Shown here: positions 20,558 to 28,180 of the stretch, piece by piece
How positions within the stretch are numbered: position 1 is the first letter of the stretch
Layout of the letters: each line of letters opens with the position of its first letter
DNA from: Gilliamella apis
GTDB lineage: Bacteria; Pseudomonadota; Gammaproteobacteria; Enterobacterales; Orbaceae
NCBI RefSeq assembly: GCF_030758615.1
Contig: NZ_CP132381.1
Span: 1,488,001 to 1,552,000, forward strand
Direction of reading: 5' to 3'
Length of the DNA: 64,000 nt
Translations under genes and position numbers: made by a program
Notes under the pieces: generated by a model
Told to the model about the DNA's origin: nothing
The model's input: only the letters and a program-made list of their open reading frames with translations
The model's database searches: none

Positions 20558-21823
20558 CTATTTTACAAAAGGTAACTCGTCCCAACGAGTCGTATACCGT
20601 TGGCTAAGTCGCTCTCGCTTGATTTGCCATGCTGCAGTTTGTCTGATACCACCTAAGTGAATAGTGTTTTTTCCCATTTTCTGATTAATGTCATCCATGG
20701 TTTTCATTAATTGTTCACTTTTGTGTTTTTCAGTTGCTGATGTTTCAGCGGTAAATAAATCCGATTGGCAATAATTATCTTTAGTTTTTAGATCAAGTAA
20801 CATCACACCTGATTTCATAAATAAAAAACCTGGCTTATAAATGGATCGTAACCCTTTTTGAGCCGCATGAATAATTAATCTTGAATCATCGCTCGCCGAT
20901 AGCAATGGCACCACAATTGACGGATTATATTGTACTAATTCAGGTCGAAATCGATTAGTTTTTAAAAATACCAGTACGGCATTAGCAACTGATTTTTGCT
21001 TTCTCAATTTTTCTGCGCCACGGCTTGCATGCACACGAATTGCTTCTTGTATATCAAATAGGTCATTGGTTAAATGACCAAAACTACGTGATGTCATAAT
21101 ATTTTTTTTAGCTGTATGCAGATCATCTAATTCAATACAATTCATACCACGTAACTCAAGTATGGTACGCTCAAGGACAACAGAAAATGACTGTCTAATT
21201 TGTTTTAAATTTGCTTGATGTAAATCCCAAGCGGTATGAATACCTAGTTCTTTTAATCTTTGCGTAATTCGCCAACCAACGCCCCATATATCTGCAACTG
21301 AGAATTGCTTTAAGATAGTTATTTTTTCTTCCTGATCCGTCGGAAAACAATAAACACCTTGATGAATAGGGTGTTTTTTGGCGATATGATTAGCTAATTT
21401 TGCTAGCGTGCGAGTTGTAGCAATCCCGATACTGACAGGGATACCCGTATCTCGTTTTACTATTGCTTTTAAATTTTGACAATGACTTAAAACATGGCTA
21501 AACCCGTTTAGATGAATGAAAGCCTCATCGATCGAATAGAGCTCGATATCCGCAGTATAATGGCGAACGGTATCAAATACTCGCTGACTCATATCACCAT
21601 AAAGTTCATAATTAGAGCTCAATAAGGTAATTTTTTTTTGAATATGAGGGGGAATTTGATAGGCCGGCATACCCATAGCGACTAACGGTTTGAGTTCATT
21701 AGAGCGAGCTATTACACAACCATCATTATTAGAAAGAATACCAATTGGTTTTCCTTCTAATTTGGGATTAAATACTCGCTCACAAGATGCGTAAAAATTA
21801 TTACAATCAATTAAGCCAATCAT
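20558..21823 (-). CDS. umuC: DNA polymerase V catalytic subunit UmuC
   Basis: Y-family translesion polymerase (421 aa) that, with processed UmuD', copies past DNA lesions during the SOS response. Motifs are the N-terminal IGLIDCNNFYASCERVFNPKL (first catalytic Asp), steric region ILSNNDGCVIARSNE, YSIDEAF (catalytic Asp-Glu), VSIGIATTRTLAKLANHIAKK, and VWGVGWRI-type helix-hairpin-helix (DIWGVGWRITQRL). The length fits E. coli UmuC (422 aa). The start ATG overlaps the umuD stop by one base, so translation is coupled. No frameshift is present, so the polymerase is probably active. Confidence 0.97.
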   Translation of the reverse strand: MIGLIDCNNFYASCERVFNPKLEGKPIGILSNNDGCVIARSNELKPLVAMGMPAYQIPPHIQKKITLLSSNYELYGDMSQRVFDTVRHYTADIELYSIDEAFIHLNGFSHVLSHCQNLKAIVKRDTGIPVSIGIATTRTLAKLANHIAKKHPIHQGVYCFPTDQEEKITILKQFSVADIWGVGWRITQRLKELGIHTAWDLHQANLKQIRQSFSVVLERTILELRGMNCIELDDLHTAKKNIMTSRSFGHLTNDLFDIQEAIRVHASRGAEKLRKQKSVANAVLVFLKTNRFRPELVQYNPSIVVPLLSASDDSRLIIHAAQKGLRSIYKPGFLFMKSGVMLLDLKTKDNYCQSDLFTAETSATEKHKSEQLMKTMDDINQKMGKNTIHLGGIRQTAAWQIKRERLSQRYTTRWDELPFVK

Positions 21824-22266
21824 TAGTGTCCTCGTTTACGTAGGGAATGAATGGTATGTATTACCACTCCCCAAATGTGCACGTCTTTGCCAGCTAATGA
21901 AATAGGTGGGTAAAGTTTATTGCCAGACAATAAATGATGTTCGCCATTGATAAAACTTAAACATTTACAGGTTAATTCACCATCCACAGCAGCAACAACA
22001 ATATCATCTACTTTTGGTTGTAAAGATCGGTCGACAACAAGGAGATCACCACTATAAATGCCATAATCAATCATTGAGTCACCAATTGCTTTAATATAGT
22101 AAGTTGCACTAGGATGCTTCACTAAATGACTTGTTAGATCTAGTTTTGTTTCTAAATAATCATCAGCAGGAGATGGAAATCCAGCTCTTACTGGTGTATC
22201 AACTAAAGGTAAATAAGCAGTGAGCGAACTATTAGCTTGCCCAAGGACAACACAATATTTATTCAA
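21823..22266 (-). CDS. umuD: UmuD, SOS mutagenesis subunit
   Basis: LexA-like self-cleaving protein of 147 aa, which RecA filaments activate to UmuD'. The cleavage site is Ala28-Gly29 (VRAGFPSPADDY; E. coli has Cys-Gly). The catalytic dyad is Ser64 in GDSMIDYGI and Lys101 in LTCKCL. The gene lies directly upstream of umuC, with TAATG overlap. A LexA-box match is 65 bp upstream of the start codon, so SOS induction is expected. Confidence 0.95.
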   Translation of the reverse strand: MNKYCVVLGQANSSLTAYLPLVDTPVRAGFPSPADDYLETKLDLTSHLVKHPSATYYIKAIGDSMIDYGIYSGDLLVVDRSLQPKVDDIVVAAVDGELTCKCLSFINGEHHLLSGNKLYPPISLAGKDVHIWGVVIHTIHSLRKRGH

Positions 22267-22330
22267 GAAAAGACTCCGAAAAATTAATAAAAACGAATAG
22301 TGCCAGATGATTCGTATTAAAAATAATTAT

Positions 22331-22346
22331 ATGTATAAATATACAG
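22331..22346 (-). promoter_or_regulatory. LexA (SOS) box of umuDC
   Basis: On the reverse strand it reads ctgtatatttatacat, two changes from the E. coli SOS box CTGTATATATATACAG. It is 65 bp upstream of umuD, as expected for a promoter-overlapping operator. Confidence 0.8.
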
Positions 22347-22466
22347 TATAAAATACTTAATTCAATAAAAACGAGTGTAAAAAAATAAAAATAGATTATT
22401 AAAAAAAGATAATTTGTTACTTTACAACTGACTAAAATTTAATTAGCATACGCGCCATTATAAATA

Positions 22467-22508
22467 GCAAAGGAGATTTTTATTATGATTTGCTTAACAA
22501 ACCTTTGC
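22467..22508 (+). promoter_or_regulatory. Hairpin that covers the leader ORF ribosome binding site
   Basis: gcaaagg (22467-22473) pairs perfectly with cctttgc (22502-22508), which lies inside the leader ORF. The left arm overlaps the AAGGAGA ribosome binding site at 22470-22476. Pairing would hide the site, and a translating ribosome would open it. Confidence 0.5.
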
Positions 22509-22526
22509 AGGTTGATCCGCCAATAA
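22485..22526 (+). CDS. Possible 13-aa leader peptide upstream of the RNA ligase operon
   Basis: ATG 22485 to TAA 22526 encodes MICLTNLCRLIRQ. It has the strongest ribosome binding site in the neighbourhood (AAGGAGA, 8 nt spacing), about 280 bp before the ligase start. It is too short to be an enzyme and may be a regulatory leader. Codon content is not dominated by one amino acid. A chance ORF remains possible. Confidence 0.45.
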   Translation: MICLTNLCRLIRQ

Positions 22527-22808
22527 TTAAGTAACTTTTTCTATTCTTACTTCAATTCACTTAGCTGATCTTTGCCTGCCAATTAATTTATACCCATTGT
22601 TTAAAGATAACTTGATATCGTTCAAGTAAAACCAATTATTGATAAATCGTATTGATAGTGATCATGTTGTCACTGGATAAAATTAAACATTTCTTAACGA
22701 TTAATGTTAAGTTGCGTATGCGTTTTATTTAATCGGTTCATTTAACAATTTATCTTTAAACAGTATTGAAAAAAATAACAATAATTATTTATTTAAATGG
22801 ATTGATAT

Positions 22809-23897
22809 ATGGACAATTCTATACAGGTGCTATCAGATAAAACGTGGTTAATAGCATCTAAAAATACCTGGATCGAAGGTTTAGCAATACAACAATTACT
22901 GACAACAGCTAATTTACCTAATATGGTTAAAGTAATGGGGATGCCCGATCTTCATCCCGGCACAGGCTATCCAATAGGCGCAGCATATTTAAGTCGTGAA
23001 ATAATTTATCCGGCATTAATTGGTAGTGATATCGGCTGTGGCATGGGATTTTGGCAAACTGACATTAACCTTGCCAAATTGAGTATTGATAAGTTAGAAA
23101 AGCAAATAGGGAATATTGATTTGCCTGATACTCGTCACAAATATAATTTAGGTACTATTGGTGGCGGTAATCATTTTGCTGAAATTCAAAAAGTCAGTAA
23201 GATTTTTGATGCAACATTATTTAATCAATACCAACTTAATGCCAAAAAACTTTTTTTATTAGTGCATAGTGGCTCAAGAGGTTTAGGACATGCTATTTTG
23301 CAAAATCAATTATCACGCTTTGGTTATCAAGGCTTAGCAGATGATAGTGATGATGCATTAAGTTATCTTGAAAAACATGATAATGCAGTTGCTTTTGCAA
23401 GATTAAATCGTCAAGTTGTGGCGGAAAGATTAATGACCAATTTGAATACTCAAGGCCATGAAGTACTTAATGTTTGTCACAATTTTTTACAAAAAGTCAC
23501 CATAGATAAACAGAGCTATTGGTTACATCGAAAAGGTGCATCGTCGGCAATGGATGAACTGGTGATTGTGCCAGGTTCACGAGGTGATTACAGCTATCTT
23601 GTCAAACCGATTCAACGAGATGATCTACTTATGTCATTAGCACATGGTGCTGGGCGTAAATGGCGTCGAGCTGACTGTAAAGGTAAGTTGGATAATCGCT
23701 ATTCAATGCAAGAACTCAAACGGACTAAACTAGGTAGTCGTGTTATTTGTGAAGATAGTAGCCTTATTTTTGAAGAAGCGCCGCAAGCTTATAAATCAAT
23801 TGATAGTGTAATTGAATCAATGCAGCAAGCTAATATTGTTACTGTCATTGCACAATTGACACCAATATTGAACTATAAAACACAGGGAGGTCACTGA
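22809..23897 (+). CDS. RtcB-type RNA ligase (RtcB2 subfamily, PrfH partner)
   Basis: RNA ligase family protein of 362 aa that would seal 2',3'-cyclic phosphate or 3'-phosphate ends to 5'-OH ends using GTP and manganese. Metal and active-site residues typical of RtcB are present: GSDIGCGMG (Asp74, Cys77), GGGNHFAEI (Asn121, His122), HSGSRGLG (His153), HRKGASSA (His240), and HGAGRKWRR (His279, the nucleophile for GMP). It is shorter than canonical RtcB (about 408 aa), as is the RtcB2 group found next to prfH. Its stop codon overlaps the prfH start. Known systems of this pair mend 16S rRNA cut in the decoding centre by ribotoxins; that role is inferred here. Neither RtcA nor an RtcR regulator is nearby. 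Confidence 0.9.
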   Translation: MDNSIQVLSDKTWLIASKNTWIEGLAIQQLLTTANLPNMVKVMGMPDLHPGTGYPIGAAYLSREIIYPALIGSDIGCGMGFWQTDINLAKLSIDKLEKQIGNIDLPDTRHKYNLGTIGGGNHFAEIQKVSKIFDATLFNQYQLNAKKLFLLVHSGSRGLGHAILQNQLSRFGYQGLADDSDDALSYLEKHDNAVAFARLNRQVVAERLMTNLNTQGHEVLNVCHNFLQKVTIDKQSYWLHRKGASSAMDELVIVPGSRGDYSYLVKPIQRDDLLMSLAHGAGRKWRRADCKGKLDNRYSMQELKRTKLGSRVICEDSSLIFEEAPQAYKSIDSVIESMQQANIVTVIAQLTPILNYKTQGGH

Positions 23898-24517
23898 TGG
23901 CTTTGTTGTTTTTCTCTTCTGCTAGAGGGCCCGATGAGTGTACTTTAGCAGTTGCTAAAGCAGTAACGCAATTTTTAAAAGAGGCTGAGCAACAGTCACT
24001 AACCACTGAAATTATCGAAAGCGTATTGGGTGATAAACCCAATACTTTTCGATCAGTATTATTATCGATCGAAGGTGTTGAATGTGACCAATTAATTCAA
24101 CGTTGGTTAGGGACAATACAATGGATCTGTCAAAGTCCTTATCGCCCACACCATAAGCGAAAAAATTGGTTTTTTGGCGTAACTTGTTTAGCAAACCCTA
24201 TGGAGTTAAATGACAATACCATTGAATTTACCACTATGAAATCATCTGGAGCAGGTGGTCAACATGTGAATAAAACCGAATCAGCGGTACGAGCAACACA
24301 TTTAGCAACAGGAATTAGTGTTAAAGTACAAACCGAACGTAGTCAACATGCAAATAAACGGTTAGCTAAATTGTTATTGGCTCATAAATTAGCTGAATAT
24401 GCAGCTGAACAAACCCAGCAGCAAAAAAATATCCGTCAACAATTTCACTATTCTATATTGAGAGGTAATAGCCAATTGGTCTTTTACGGTGAAAAGTTTC
24501 AGCAGAGAAAAGACTGA
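23897..24517 (+). CDS. prfH: Peptide chain release factor homologue PrfH
   Basis: Release-factor-like protein of 206 aa. The peptidyl-tRNA hydrolysis motif GGQ is intact at residues 120-122, within SSGAGGQHVNKTESAVRATH, and is followed by GISVKVQTERSQHANKRLA, both typical of class I factors. The stop-codon recognition domain is replaced by a short N-terminal part (FFSSARGPDECTLAVAKAV). Family knowledge: PrfH recognises ribosomes with cut 16S rRNA and frees the stalled peptide so that the partner ligase can seal the break. The ATGA overlap with the ligase gene shows translational coupling. A hairpin at 24526-24550 ends the operon. Confidence 0.92.
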   Translation: MALLFFSSARGPDECTLAVAKAVTQFLKEAEQQSLTTEIIESVLGDKPNTFRSVLLSIEGVECDQLIQRWLGTIQWICQSPYRPHHKRKNWFFGVTCLANPMELNDNTIEFTTMKSSGAGGQHVNKTESAVRATHLATGISVKVQTERSQHANKRLAKLLLAHKLAEYAAEQTQQQKNIRQQFHYSILRGNSQLVFYGEKFQQRKD

Positions 24518-24525
24518 AAAAATAA

Positions 24526-24550
24526 ATCCGTCGGTTCTATAACGGCGGAT
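24526..24550 (+). terminator. Terminator-like hairpin after prfH
   Basis: Arms atccgtcg and cggcggat pair at all eight positions (one G-U) around a 9-nt loop and are followed by aattttgttt. Confidence 0.65.
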
Positions 24551-24739
24551 AATTTTGTTTAATTATTGTTTTAATTTAAGTTAATCTCTATAAATAATCT
24601 TAGGTATTAAATTAATATCGATAAGAGATATTCACTGATAGAAATAATCATGATTAATGTTGTTATTTATACGGCTAATGACTAATATTAATGATAACTA
24701 GTTTTATAAATTATATTTTTTGAGGATAGGAATGAGGAT

Positions 24740-26269
24740 ATGATGAAATACAGTTTATTGTTTTTATCGGTGTTAAGTTGTTTAGCATCTTCTGCTTATG
24801 CGACTTCCGCGAAAGCTAATGTCGAAGAGCGTTGTCACGCATTGGCAAATTTGAAATTAGAGAATGCTAAAGTAGTAAGTAGCGAATTAATTGCCGATCG
24901 TTTTTCACCAAGTTCTAAATTAGCTGATACTTTAAGAGGCGCTAAAGCTAAAGAAATTGTTGATTTACCGCAGATTTGTCGCGTCGAATTATCCATAGAA
25001 CCGGCTATTAATGTCGAAGTTTGGTTGCCGACTAATTGGAATCAACGATTACAAGCAATAGGTGGCGGTGGATATGCAGGATTTATACCATTTGATAAAT
25101 TAGCCGTAGCTGCTAAAAATGGTTATGTTGCAGCTGCTACAGATACTGGACATACCGGTAATTTAGTTGAAGGCAAATTTGTCTTTAAAGATGGCAAATT
25201 ACAGGCCGATTCGGTAACTGATTTTGCTTATCGCAGTGTACATGAGATGACAGTAAAAACCAAACAAGTCATAGTGTCATATTATGGTCAAGCTGCTAAT
25301 TATGCATATTGGAATGGTTGTTCAACGGGTGGAAGACAAGGGCTAATGGAAGCACAAAGGTATCCGGCGGATTATGATGGTTTGTATATTGCAGCACCAG
25401 CGATCCATTGGGATAAATTTATACCAGCAGAAATATGGCCTCAAATTGTTATGCAACAAGAGCTAGGTAAACCGCTCGATAGTGATAAACTGGAAAAAGT
25501 TAGAAAAGCGATTATTGAACTGGCTGATGAAAAAGATGGTATTAAAGATGGTCTAGTTAGTGATCCAGCAGCAGTAGATATCAGTGATGAATTGCTATAT
25601 AAAGCAGGACTTGATAAGGACGAAGTTCGCACATTAAGAAAAATTTGGCAAGGACCAACAGATCAAAATGGCAAATCTTTATGGTTTAGCATTGAACCGA
25701 CTGCACCACTTGATGTTTTAGCTAGTAATAAAGGACCTTTTCCTATTCCAGAGGATTATTTAAAGTATTGGATTAAACAAGATCCTAATTTTGACTGGAA
25801 AACCTTAGGTTACAGCGGTTTTGATAACTATTTTAATGAATCAGTAGAGTTATTCCGTCCAATAATGGGAACTGATAATGCCGATTTGAGTCAATTTAAA
25901 AAATTGGGTGGTAAAATGATTATTTGGCATGGCTTGAATGATCGCCTGATCGCACCAAAAGGAACAATTCAATATTATAATAATGTATTGAAGATTATGG
26001 GCGGTAAAGATTCAGTAGATGATTTTGCAAAATTCTACCTCGCTCCTGGTGTTGACCATTGTAATGGAGGCGATGGCCCAGATAAAATTAATGGTTTTGA
26101 GTCGCTCGTTAATTGGGTTGAGAAAAAACAAGCGCCAAACAGATTAATTGCCCAAAAAATTGAAAATGGTCAGGTTACCCTACAACGTCCTTTATGCCAA
26201 TATCCACAAAAAACGATTTATCAAGGTAAAGGGGATACTAATAATCCTGAAAACTTTGTTTGTCAGTAA
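24740..26269 (+). CDS. Secreted tannase / feruloyl esterase family hydrolase
   Basis: Exported alpha/beta hydrolase of 509 aa (tannase/FaeB family) that cleaves ester links in plant phenolics such as gallate or ferulate esters. There is a signal peptide (LLFLSVLSCLASSAYA). The catalytic Ser195 lies in NGCSTGGRQ, with Asp401 in HGLNDRLI and His440 in PGVDHCNGG; Cys194 and Cys441 form the family's CS-D-HC disulfide arrangement. The lid has a calcium-binding-like loop DEKDGIKDGLVSDP (about 263-276). It is a complete, single gene with a terminator, and two downstream genes (HxlR, SnoaL-like) are divergent from each other. In a gut symbiont it suits use of pollen or plant phenolic esters. Exact substrate unknown. 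Confidence 0.9.
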   Translation: MMKYSLLFLSVLSCLASSAYATSAKANVEERCHALANLKLENAKVVSSELIADRFSPSSKLADTLRGAKAKEIVDLPQICRVELSIEPAINVEVWLPTNWNQRLQAIGGGGYAGFIPFDKLAVAAKNGYVAAATDTGHTGNLVEGKFVFKDGKLQADSVTDFAYRSVHEMTVKTKQVIVSYYGQAANYAYWNGCSTGGRQGLMEAQRYPADYDGLYIAAPAIHWDKFIPAEIWPQIVMQQELGKPLDSDKLEKVRKAIIELADEKDGIKDGLVSDPAAVDISDELLYKAGLDKDEVRTLRKIWQGPTDQNGKSLWFSIEPTAPLDVLASNKGPFPIPEDYLKYWIKQDPNFDWKTLGYSGFDNYFNESVELFRPIMGTDNADLSQFKKLGGKMIIWHGLNDRLIAPKGTIQYYNNVLKIMGGKDSVDDFAKFYLAPGVDHCNGGDGPDKINGFESLVNWVEKKQAPNRLIAQKIENGQVTLQRPLCQYPQKTIYQGKGDTNNPENFVCQ

Positions 26270-26279
26270 TTAAATCATT

Positions 26280-26304
26280 AGCTAACCAATATATTTGGTT
26301 AGCT
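26280..26304. terminator. Terminator after the tannase-like gene
   Basis: Ten-bp perfect stem agctaaccaa / ttggttagct with a TATAT loop, followed by a run of T. Confidence 0.9.
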
Positions 26305-26340
26305 TTTTTATCCTTTCAAAAATAACTGTTCAAATAATGA

Positions 26341-26712
26341 CTAATTTTGTCGTTTTCTCGCTCGACAAATCGCTTGATGATTTTCATCGGCCCACTGTAT
26401 TAATGTATTCATTGGTTTAAGAAATGATATACCAAGTTCAGCTAGAGCGTACTCTACACGAGCTGGGACTTGTGCATAAACGGTTCGAGTGATATAACCA
26501 TCTTTTTCTAGTCTTTTTAATGTCCGTGACAGCATTTGTCGTGATATATCGCCAATTTCTCTATGTAAAGAATTGAATCGCATCGCATTATGTTCTAATG
26601 ATTTTAGAATTAACAGACTCCATTGATCGCCAATTCTATCGAGAACATCACGAATAGGACATGGATGGTCAAATTCAAATAGTTCACTTCTTGTCGTTTT
26701 AGTCATTGTCAT
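26341..26712 (-). CDS. HxlR-family transcriptional regulator
   Basis: Winged-helix regulator of 123 aa with the HxlR pattern: FDHPCPIRDVLDRIGDQWSLLIL, MRFNSLHREIGDISRQMLSRTLKRLEKDGYI and PARVEYALAELG. The conserved Cys is about residue 18. It starts at ATG 26712, or possibly at the second ATG two codons later; neither has a strong ribosome binding site. It is divergent from the secreted SnoaL-like gene, which it probably controls, and convergent with the tannase-like gene. Confidence 0.9.
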   Translation of the reverse strand: MTMTKTTRSELFEFDHPCPIRDVLDRIGDQWSLLILKSLEHNAMRFNSLHREIGDISRQMLSRTLKRLEKDGYITRTVYAQVPARVEYALAELGISFLKPMNTLIQWADENHQAICRARKRQN

Positions 26713-26890
26713 AATTTTCGTTATCTAGTTTCCCTAAACAGATTAAGTCACATTGAGCTGACCTAGTCATGTTTATGTTACTTATTGTTTTATTTGGTTT
26801 TTATTGTTACCATTCAAGCGGTCTACATTATAGACTAATAACGCATTATAGATAGAGTTTATCTAAATTAAAATAGAAATTGGAGTTGGT

Positions 26891-27361
26891 ATGAATGTAA
26901 TTAAAAAAAGCTTTGTTATTGGTATTTGTTTGTTGAGTTTTACTGGTATTGCGGTTGCAAAAGATCTAAAGCAAAGAAATCTCGCTCAAGAGGAAGAAAA
27001 TCGTACACTGGTTATCAATTTTTATAATAACTTCTTTAATAAGCATCAAGTGACGGAGGCAACTAAAACGCTGGCTGAAGATTATAAACAACATAATCCT
27101 TATGTCGCTAATGGTAGAACACCTGCGATTACGTATTTCGAAGGCTTCTTCAAACAAAATCCGCAGTCAAGTGCTACTATAGTTCGTTCATCAGTAGAAG
27201 GCGATATTGTGTGGTTACATGTCCATTCTAAAATCAATAATGATGATCTTGGTAAAGCGGTAGTTGATATATTCCGAGTTAAAGATGGAAAAATAGTGGA
27301 ACATTGGGATGTGATCCAAAATGTACCAGAGCAGGCAGAAAATAATAATACGATGTTTTAA
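26891..27361 (+). CDS. Secreted SnoaL/NTF2-like protein
   Basis: Protein of 156 aa with a signal peptide (FVIGICLLSFTGIAVA). The mature part is the SnoaL-like polyketide-cyclase fold, seen as LVINFYNNFFNKHQVTEA, DYKQHNPYVANG and VDIFRVKDGKIVEHWDVIQ. Members have varied hydrolase, isomerase or ligand-binding roles, so the reaction cannot be assigned. A GGAGTTGG site precedes the ATG. It is divergent from an HxlR regulator, 178 bp away, an arrangement often found with redox or xenobiotic enzymes. Confidence 0.83.
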   Translation: MNVIKKSFVIGICLLSFTGIAVAKDLKQRNLAQEEENRTLVINFYNNFFNKHQVTEATKTLAEDYKQHNPYVANGRTPAITYFEGFFKQNPQSSATIVRSSVEGDIVWLHVHSKINNDDLGKAVVDIFRVKDGKIVEHWDVIQNVPEQAENNNTMF

Positions 27362-27381
27362 TGATTGATTCGATAACTTAT

Positions 27382-27400
27382 AAGCGCCTTAATGGCGCTT
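27382..27400 (+). terminator. Terminator after the SnoaL-like gene
   Basis: Seven-bp stem aagcgcc / ggcgctt with loop ttaat, then TTTT. Confidence 0.88.
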
Positions 27401-27692
27401 TTTTCGTTCTTTTTATTTTTTTTAACTTTAAATATTAAGTAAAAATTTATTTGTCATTTCTATTTACGATCCAGCTATTTGTATTTTATATAAAAATCGC
27501 TGTTTTTTTGTGCTTTTGATGGTGTCTTTTTTGAACTAGATCACAAAAATAAGCGTTTTAACATTGAATAATTCAATTTATCACTTTTCTATTAGTTTAA
27601 ATGAATTTTTAATTTATTCAAAATAATCATAATGTTAATCTTTTGTGTTGTCCTTTCAGAAATTTATTTTAGCTTCGATTTTATTATTATTT

Positions 27693-27708
27693 TGTGACTT
27701 GAATCACT
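27693..27708 (+). promoter_or_regulatory. CRP-cAMP site 1
   Basis: TGTGA-CTTGAA-TCACT, one change from the CRP consensus TGTGA-N6-TCACA. It lies 167 bp upstream of the EIIB start. Confidence 0.8.
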
Positions 27709-27723
27709 CGCCGTATCAAACAG

Positions 27724-27739
27724 TGTGATATGTATCACG
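27724..27739 (+). promoter_or_regulatory. CRP-cAMP site 2
   Basis: TGTGA-TATGTA-TCACG, one change from consensus. Its centre is 31 bp from that of site 1, about three helical turns, so both could bind on the same face of the DNA. Confidence 0.8.
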
Positions 27740-27874
27740 AATCAGTAAATTTTCATTATTTAATATAAAAATCAGCAAATAACTTAATAAATAAGAAGTT
27801 TGTAAGAAATTTATATTTTACTTTTTTGAGTAAAAACTCAATGTTAGGCAAAAATCGAAAAAAGGAGATTAGCA

Positions 27875-28156
27875 ATGTTAAAAATTCGGACAGTATGTGG
27901 AAATGGTATTGGTAGTTCATTAATGGCGGCTAATCACGTAAAGAATATCTGTGCTACTTTGAATATCAAGGCTGATGTGGCGTCAATAGATTTTGCTAAT
28001 GCCGAAGGTGAAAAAGCAGATCTATATGTGACCATTAAAGATTTAGCTAAACAATTTTCTGATCAATCAAAAGTTGTCATTATTCGTAGTTATGTCAATA
28101 AAAAGCAAATTGAGGAAGACATTAGTGAAAAATTACAGCAATTAGCTGAAATTTGA
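27875..28156 (+). CDS. PTS ascorbate/galactitol-type EIIB subunit
   Basis: Cytoplasmic phosphocarrier of 93 aa that transfers phosphate from EIIA to the incoming sugar. The phosphorylated cysteine is Cys8 in TVCGNGIGSSL, the SgaB/GatB-type signature. It has an AAAGGAGA site and starts the operon, 24 bp before the EIIC gene. The pairing with a SgaT/UlaA-type EIIC suggests the ascorbate family, but the following kinase and aldolase differ from the ula pathway, so the sugar may be another one. No cognate EIIA lies in this window. Confidence 0.9.
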   Translation: MLKIRTVCGNGIGSSLMAANHVKNICATLNIKADVASIDFANAEGEKADLYVTIKDLAKQFSDQSKVVIIRSYVNKKQIEEDISEKLQQLAEI

Positions 28157-28180
28157 TGTTTTTTCAAAGGAGATATTCTT

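Larger units (their letters stand above)
22267..22808. other. 540-bp intergenic leader between umuD and the RNA ligase gene
   Basis: The left part holds the umuDC promoter and LexA box. The right part, going toward the ligase gene, holds a 13-codon ORF with a strong ribosome binding site, a hairpin across that site, a second hairpin-forming pair cttaac/gttaag near 22693-22711, and an 8-bp inverted pair gcatacgc (22446-22453) / gcgtatgc (22714-22721). No longer gene was found. The spacing suggests a long 5' untranslated region. Confidence 0.55.
27401..27874 (+). promoter_or_regulatory. Long promoter region of the PTS operon
   Basis: AT-rich upstream region with two strong CRP sites in its right half (27693-27708 and 27724-27739). 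A further agatcaca near 27536-27543 looks like half a site. No gene was found here, and in particular no EIIA gene. Confidence 0.7.

Noticed and set aside
22527..22808. Sigma54 promoter of an RtcR-controlled rtcB operon
   Set aside because: I searched for TGGCAC-N5-TTGCA and found no acceptable match, and no RtcR gene is adjacent.
27401..27874. A hidden EIIA gene before the PTS operon
   Set aside because: All frames in this stretch are closed by stops and no EIIA histidine motif is visible.
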